A stretch of 64,000 nucleotides of DNA from Microbacterium sp. JZ31 (GTDB lineage Bacteria; Actinomycetota; Actinomycetes; Actinomycetales; Microbacteriaceae). Positions 62,190 to 64,000 of this stretch are shown here, piece by piece. The notes under the pieces were generated by a model. The model did not search any database and was not told the DNA's origin. It saw nothing but the letters and a program-made list of their open reading frames with translations. The stretch covers positions 1,054,001 through 1,118,000 of the forward strand of contig NZ_CP017661.1 of NCBI RefSeq assembly GCF_016805985.1, in the 5' to 3' direction. Position 1 is the stretch's first letter. Each line of letters begins with the position of its first letter. Both the position numbers and the translations under genes were made by a program.

Positions 62190-64000
62190 GTGAGCATGGG
62201 GCGGGGCATGGGCGGCGTCCGTGGCGGTGGCGGGCGTCCCATCGACGAGGACGCGCTGCGGCGCCAGAACGCCGAGGCCCCGCGCATCCCGAACCTCGGC
62301 CGGCGGGTGATGGCGCTGTTCCGTCCCTACCGCGCGCGCATCGCCGTCACGGGACTGCTCGTCGTGCTCGGGGCGGCGCTCGGCGCCATCCCGCCGCTCG
62401 TGATCCAGCGCATCTTCGACGATGCCCTCTTCCCGGTGGACGAAGCGGCGGGAGTGATGGGATCCGTGCAGCTGGATCTCCTCGTGCGCCTCGTGCTGCT
62501 CATCGTGGGGCTCTACATCGTGAGCGCGCTCGTGGGCGTCGCGCAGACGTGGTTCACGTCGAACGTCGGCAACCGCGTCACGGGGGACCTGCGGGTGCGG
62601 ATGTTCGAGCACCTGCAGGCGATGGAGCTCGCGTTCTTCACGCGCACGAAGACGGGCGTGATCCAGTCGCGGCTGCAGAACGACGTGGGCGGCGTCTCCG
62701 GCGTCCTCACCAACACCGTCGCGAGCATCCTGGGCAACACCGTGACGGTCATCGCGTCGCTCGTCGCGATGATCCTGATCGACTGGCGACTCACTCTGAT
62801 CGCGGTCGTGCTGATGCCGATCCTGGTGCTCGTGCAGCGGCGGGTCGGGCAGATCCGGGCGAAGATCGCGGCGCAGACGCAGCAGTCGCTGTCGGAGCTG
62901 ACCGCCATCACGCAGGAGACGCTGAGCGTCTCGGGCATCCTGCTGTCGAAGTCGTTCAACCGGCAGCGCACCGAGTCGGCGCGGTACGCCGACGAGAACG
63001 CCAACCAGATCCGACTGCAGGTGCGTCAGGCGATGAGCGGCCAGGGGTTCTTCGCGGTCGTGCACGTGCTGATGGCGAGCGTGCCCGCCGTGATCTATCT
63101 CGTGGCGGGCTTCCTGCTGGTCGGCGACCCCGGCATCATCACGGCGGGAACCGTCGTGGCGTTCACGACCGTGCAGGCGCGGCTGCTGCAGCCGCTCATC
63201 GGCCTGATGCGCGTGGCGCTCGACGTGCAGACCTCCGCGGCGCTGTTCGCCCGCATCTTCGAGTACCTCGACCTGAAGCCCGCGATCCAGGATGCGCCCG
63301 ACGCCGTCTCGGTGACCGCCGCGCCCGGGCCGATCGGCCGCATCGAGTTCCGCGACGTGTCGTTCCGGTACCCCGACGCGGCGGCGGACACCCGGCCGAC
63401 CCTGCAGCGGGTGTCCTTCACCGTCGAGCCCGGGCAGCAGGTGGCGTTCGTGGGCCCGTCGGGTGCCGGCAAGACCACCGTGCTGTACCTGACCCCGCGG
63501 ATGTACGAGGCGTCGGAGGGCGCCGTGCTGTTCGCGGGCGAGGACGTGCGTCGCCTCACGCACGAGTCGATCATCGACCACGTCGGCATCGTGTCGCAGG
63601 AGACGTACCTGTTCCACGCGACGATCCGCGAGAACCTCCGCTACGCGAAGCCGGATGCGACCGACGCCGAGATCGAGCAGGCGTGCCGCAAGGCGAACAT
63701 CCACCACATCATCGCGGGGTTCGAGGACGGCTACGACACGGTCGTGGGCGAGCGCGGCTACCGGCTGTCGGGCGGCGAGAAGCAGCGGATCGCGATCGCG
63801 CGCGTGCTGCTGAAGGATCCGCCCGTCCTGCTGCTGGACGAGGCCACCAGCGCGCTCGACACGGTGTCGGAGCGGATCGTGCAGGAGGCGCTCGAGACCG
63901 CCGCCGCGGGCCGCACCACGCTCTCGATCGCGCACCGCCTGTCGACCGTGATCGACGCCGACGTGATCCACGTGGTGGAGGCGGGCCGGATCGTCGAGTC
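62190..64000 (+). CDS. ABC transporter, fused membrane and ATP-binding domains (5' part)
   Basis: Open reading frame from GTG 62190 to the window edge (603 codons, no stop). A Gly/Arg-rich N-terminus (MGRGMGGVRGGGGRPIDED) is followed by an ABC type-1 exporter domain (about residues 45-370; helices AVTGLLVVLGAALGAIPPLV, LVLLIVGLYIVSALVGVAQT, MASVPAVIYLVAGFLLVG). The NBD has Walker A FVGPSGAGKTTVLYL, Q-loop GIVSQETYLF, signature YRLSGGEKQRIAIARV, Walker B VLLLDEATSALD and H-loop IAHRLSTV. A half-transporter that would dimerise; likely multidrug or lipid export. ATG 62196 is a nearby alternative start. Confidence 0.92.
   Translation, partial: MSMGRGMGGVRGGGGRPIDEDALRRQNAEAPRIPNLGRRVMALFRPYRARIAVTGLLVVLGAALGAIPPLVIQRIFDDALFPVDEAAGVMGSVQLDLLVRLVLLIVGLYIVSALVGVAQTWFTSNVGNRVTGDLRVRMFEHLQAMELAFFTRTKTGVIQSRLQNDVGGVSGVLTNTVASILGNTVTVIASLVAMILIDWRLTLIAVVLMPILVLVQRRVGQIRAKIAAQTQQSLSELTAITQETLSVSGILLSKSFNRQRTESARYADENANQIRLQVRQAMSGQGFFAVVHVLMASVPAVIYLVAGFLLVGDPGIITAGTVVAFTTVQARLLQPLIGLMRVALDVQTSAALFARIFEYLDLKPAIQDAPDAVSVTAAPGPIGRIEFRDVSFRYPDAAADTRPTLQRVSFTVEPGQQVAFVGPSGAGKTTVLYLTPRMYEASEGAVLFAGEDVRRLTHESIIDHVGIVSQETYLFHATIRENLRYAKPDATDAEIEQACRKANIHHIIAGFEDGYDTVVGERGYRLSGGEKQRIAIARVLLKDPPVLLLDEATSALDTVSERIVQEALETAAAGRTTLSIAHRLSTVIDADVIHVVEAGRIVE

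Noticed and set aside
62016..63971. 650-codon minus-strand frame opposite the ABC exporter
   Set aside because: Composition is Arg/His/Asp-rich with no motifs, while the plus strand encodes a complete set of ABC motifs.

Overview
The window is 64 kb of gene-dense, very high-GC DNA from an actinobacterium. The family mix (DUF4307, DUF6264, DUF4245, PIN-PhoH, leaderless ATG/GTG starts, Ltp-type surface repeats) points to Microbacteriaceae, most likely a Microbacterium-like chromosome. This assignment is inference from gene content and codon usage; there is no rRNA marker. I see no rRNA, tRNA, CRISPR array, insertion sequence or prophage. Most of it is core chromosome, with a few accessory patches.

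Layout. 1-5.4 kb: epimerase/reductase fragment, FAD monooxygenase, YcaQ-family DNA glycosylase, AI-2E transporter and ilvA. 5.5-9.7 kb: secreted Ig/Ltp-repeat protein, greA, DUF4307, a small membrane protein, and a glycosyltransferase with a small membrane partner. 9.7-12.7 kb: a divergent c-di-GMP pair, a stand-alone EAL protein and a membrane protein with two GGDEF domains; the GGDEF leader carries four palindromic repeats. 12.7-19.7 kb: hemolysin III, uppS, class V aminotransferase, PIN-PhoH, cstA-ybdD. 19.8-25.6 kb (mostly minus): secreted endonuclease/phosphatase-like protein, then the overlapping run xseA-xseB-DUF4245-carbonic anhydrase-fumC. 25.6-30.6 kb: ispH, DUF6264, a D,D-carboxypeptidase-like protein, fba and glpX. 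30.7-36.2 kb: rmuC, exonuclease, POT transporter, ychF.

36.2-38.9 kb is an accessory patch. A DUF4262 gene lies between two exact 28-bp copies of the ychF 3' end. After it come a 56-aa acidic ORF, a coupled unknown protein, an apparently truncated DUF6493-like gene and hairpins with a G9 run. 39-49 kb: fasciclin lipoprotein, sulfite-oxidase-fold membrane protein, GNATs, GH114-like lipoprotein, DHFR-like protein, and a coupled three-gene unit (nitrate-reductase-type molybdoenzyme, helical protein, HPP membrane protein). 49-60 kb: DUF1905 and PBP, small genes, CorA, FabG-like SDR, SGNH hydrolase, a frameshifted zinc alcohol dehydrogenase, flavodoxin-like protein, ThDP enzyme and SBF-type transporter. 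60-64 kb: DHA2 MFS transporter and a divergent ABC exporter that runs off the end.

Two architectural features recur. About twenty genes have a TAnnnT-like -10 box 6-8 nt before an ATG or GTG, which predicts leaderless transcripts. Strong perfect hairpins sit between most convergent or consecutive units as terminators. The strongest candidates for new biology are the DUF4262 cassette at ychF, the palindrome array in the diguanylate-cyclase leader, and the molybdoenzyme-helical-HPP operon.
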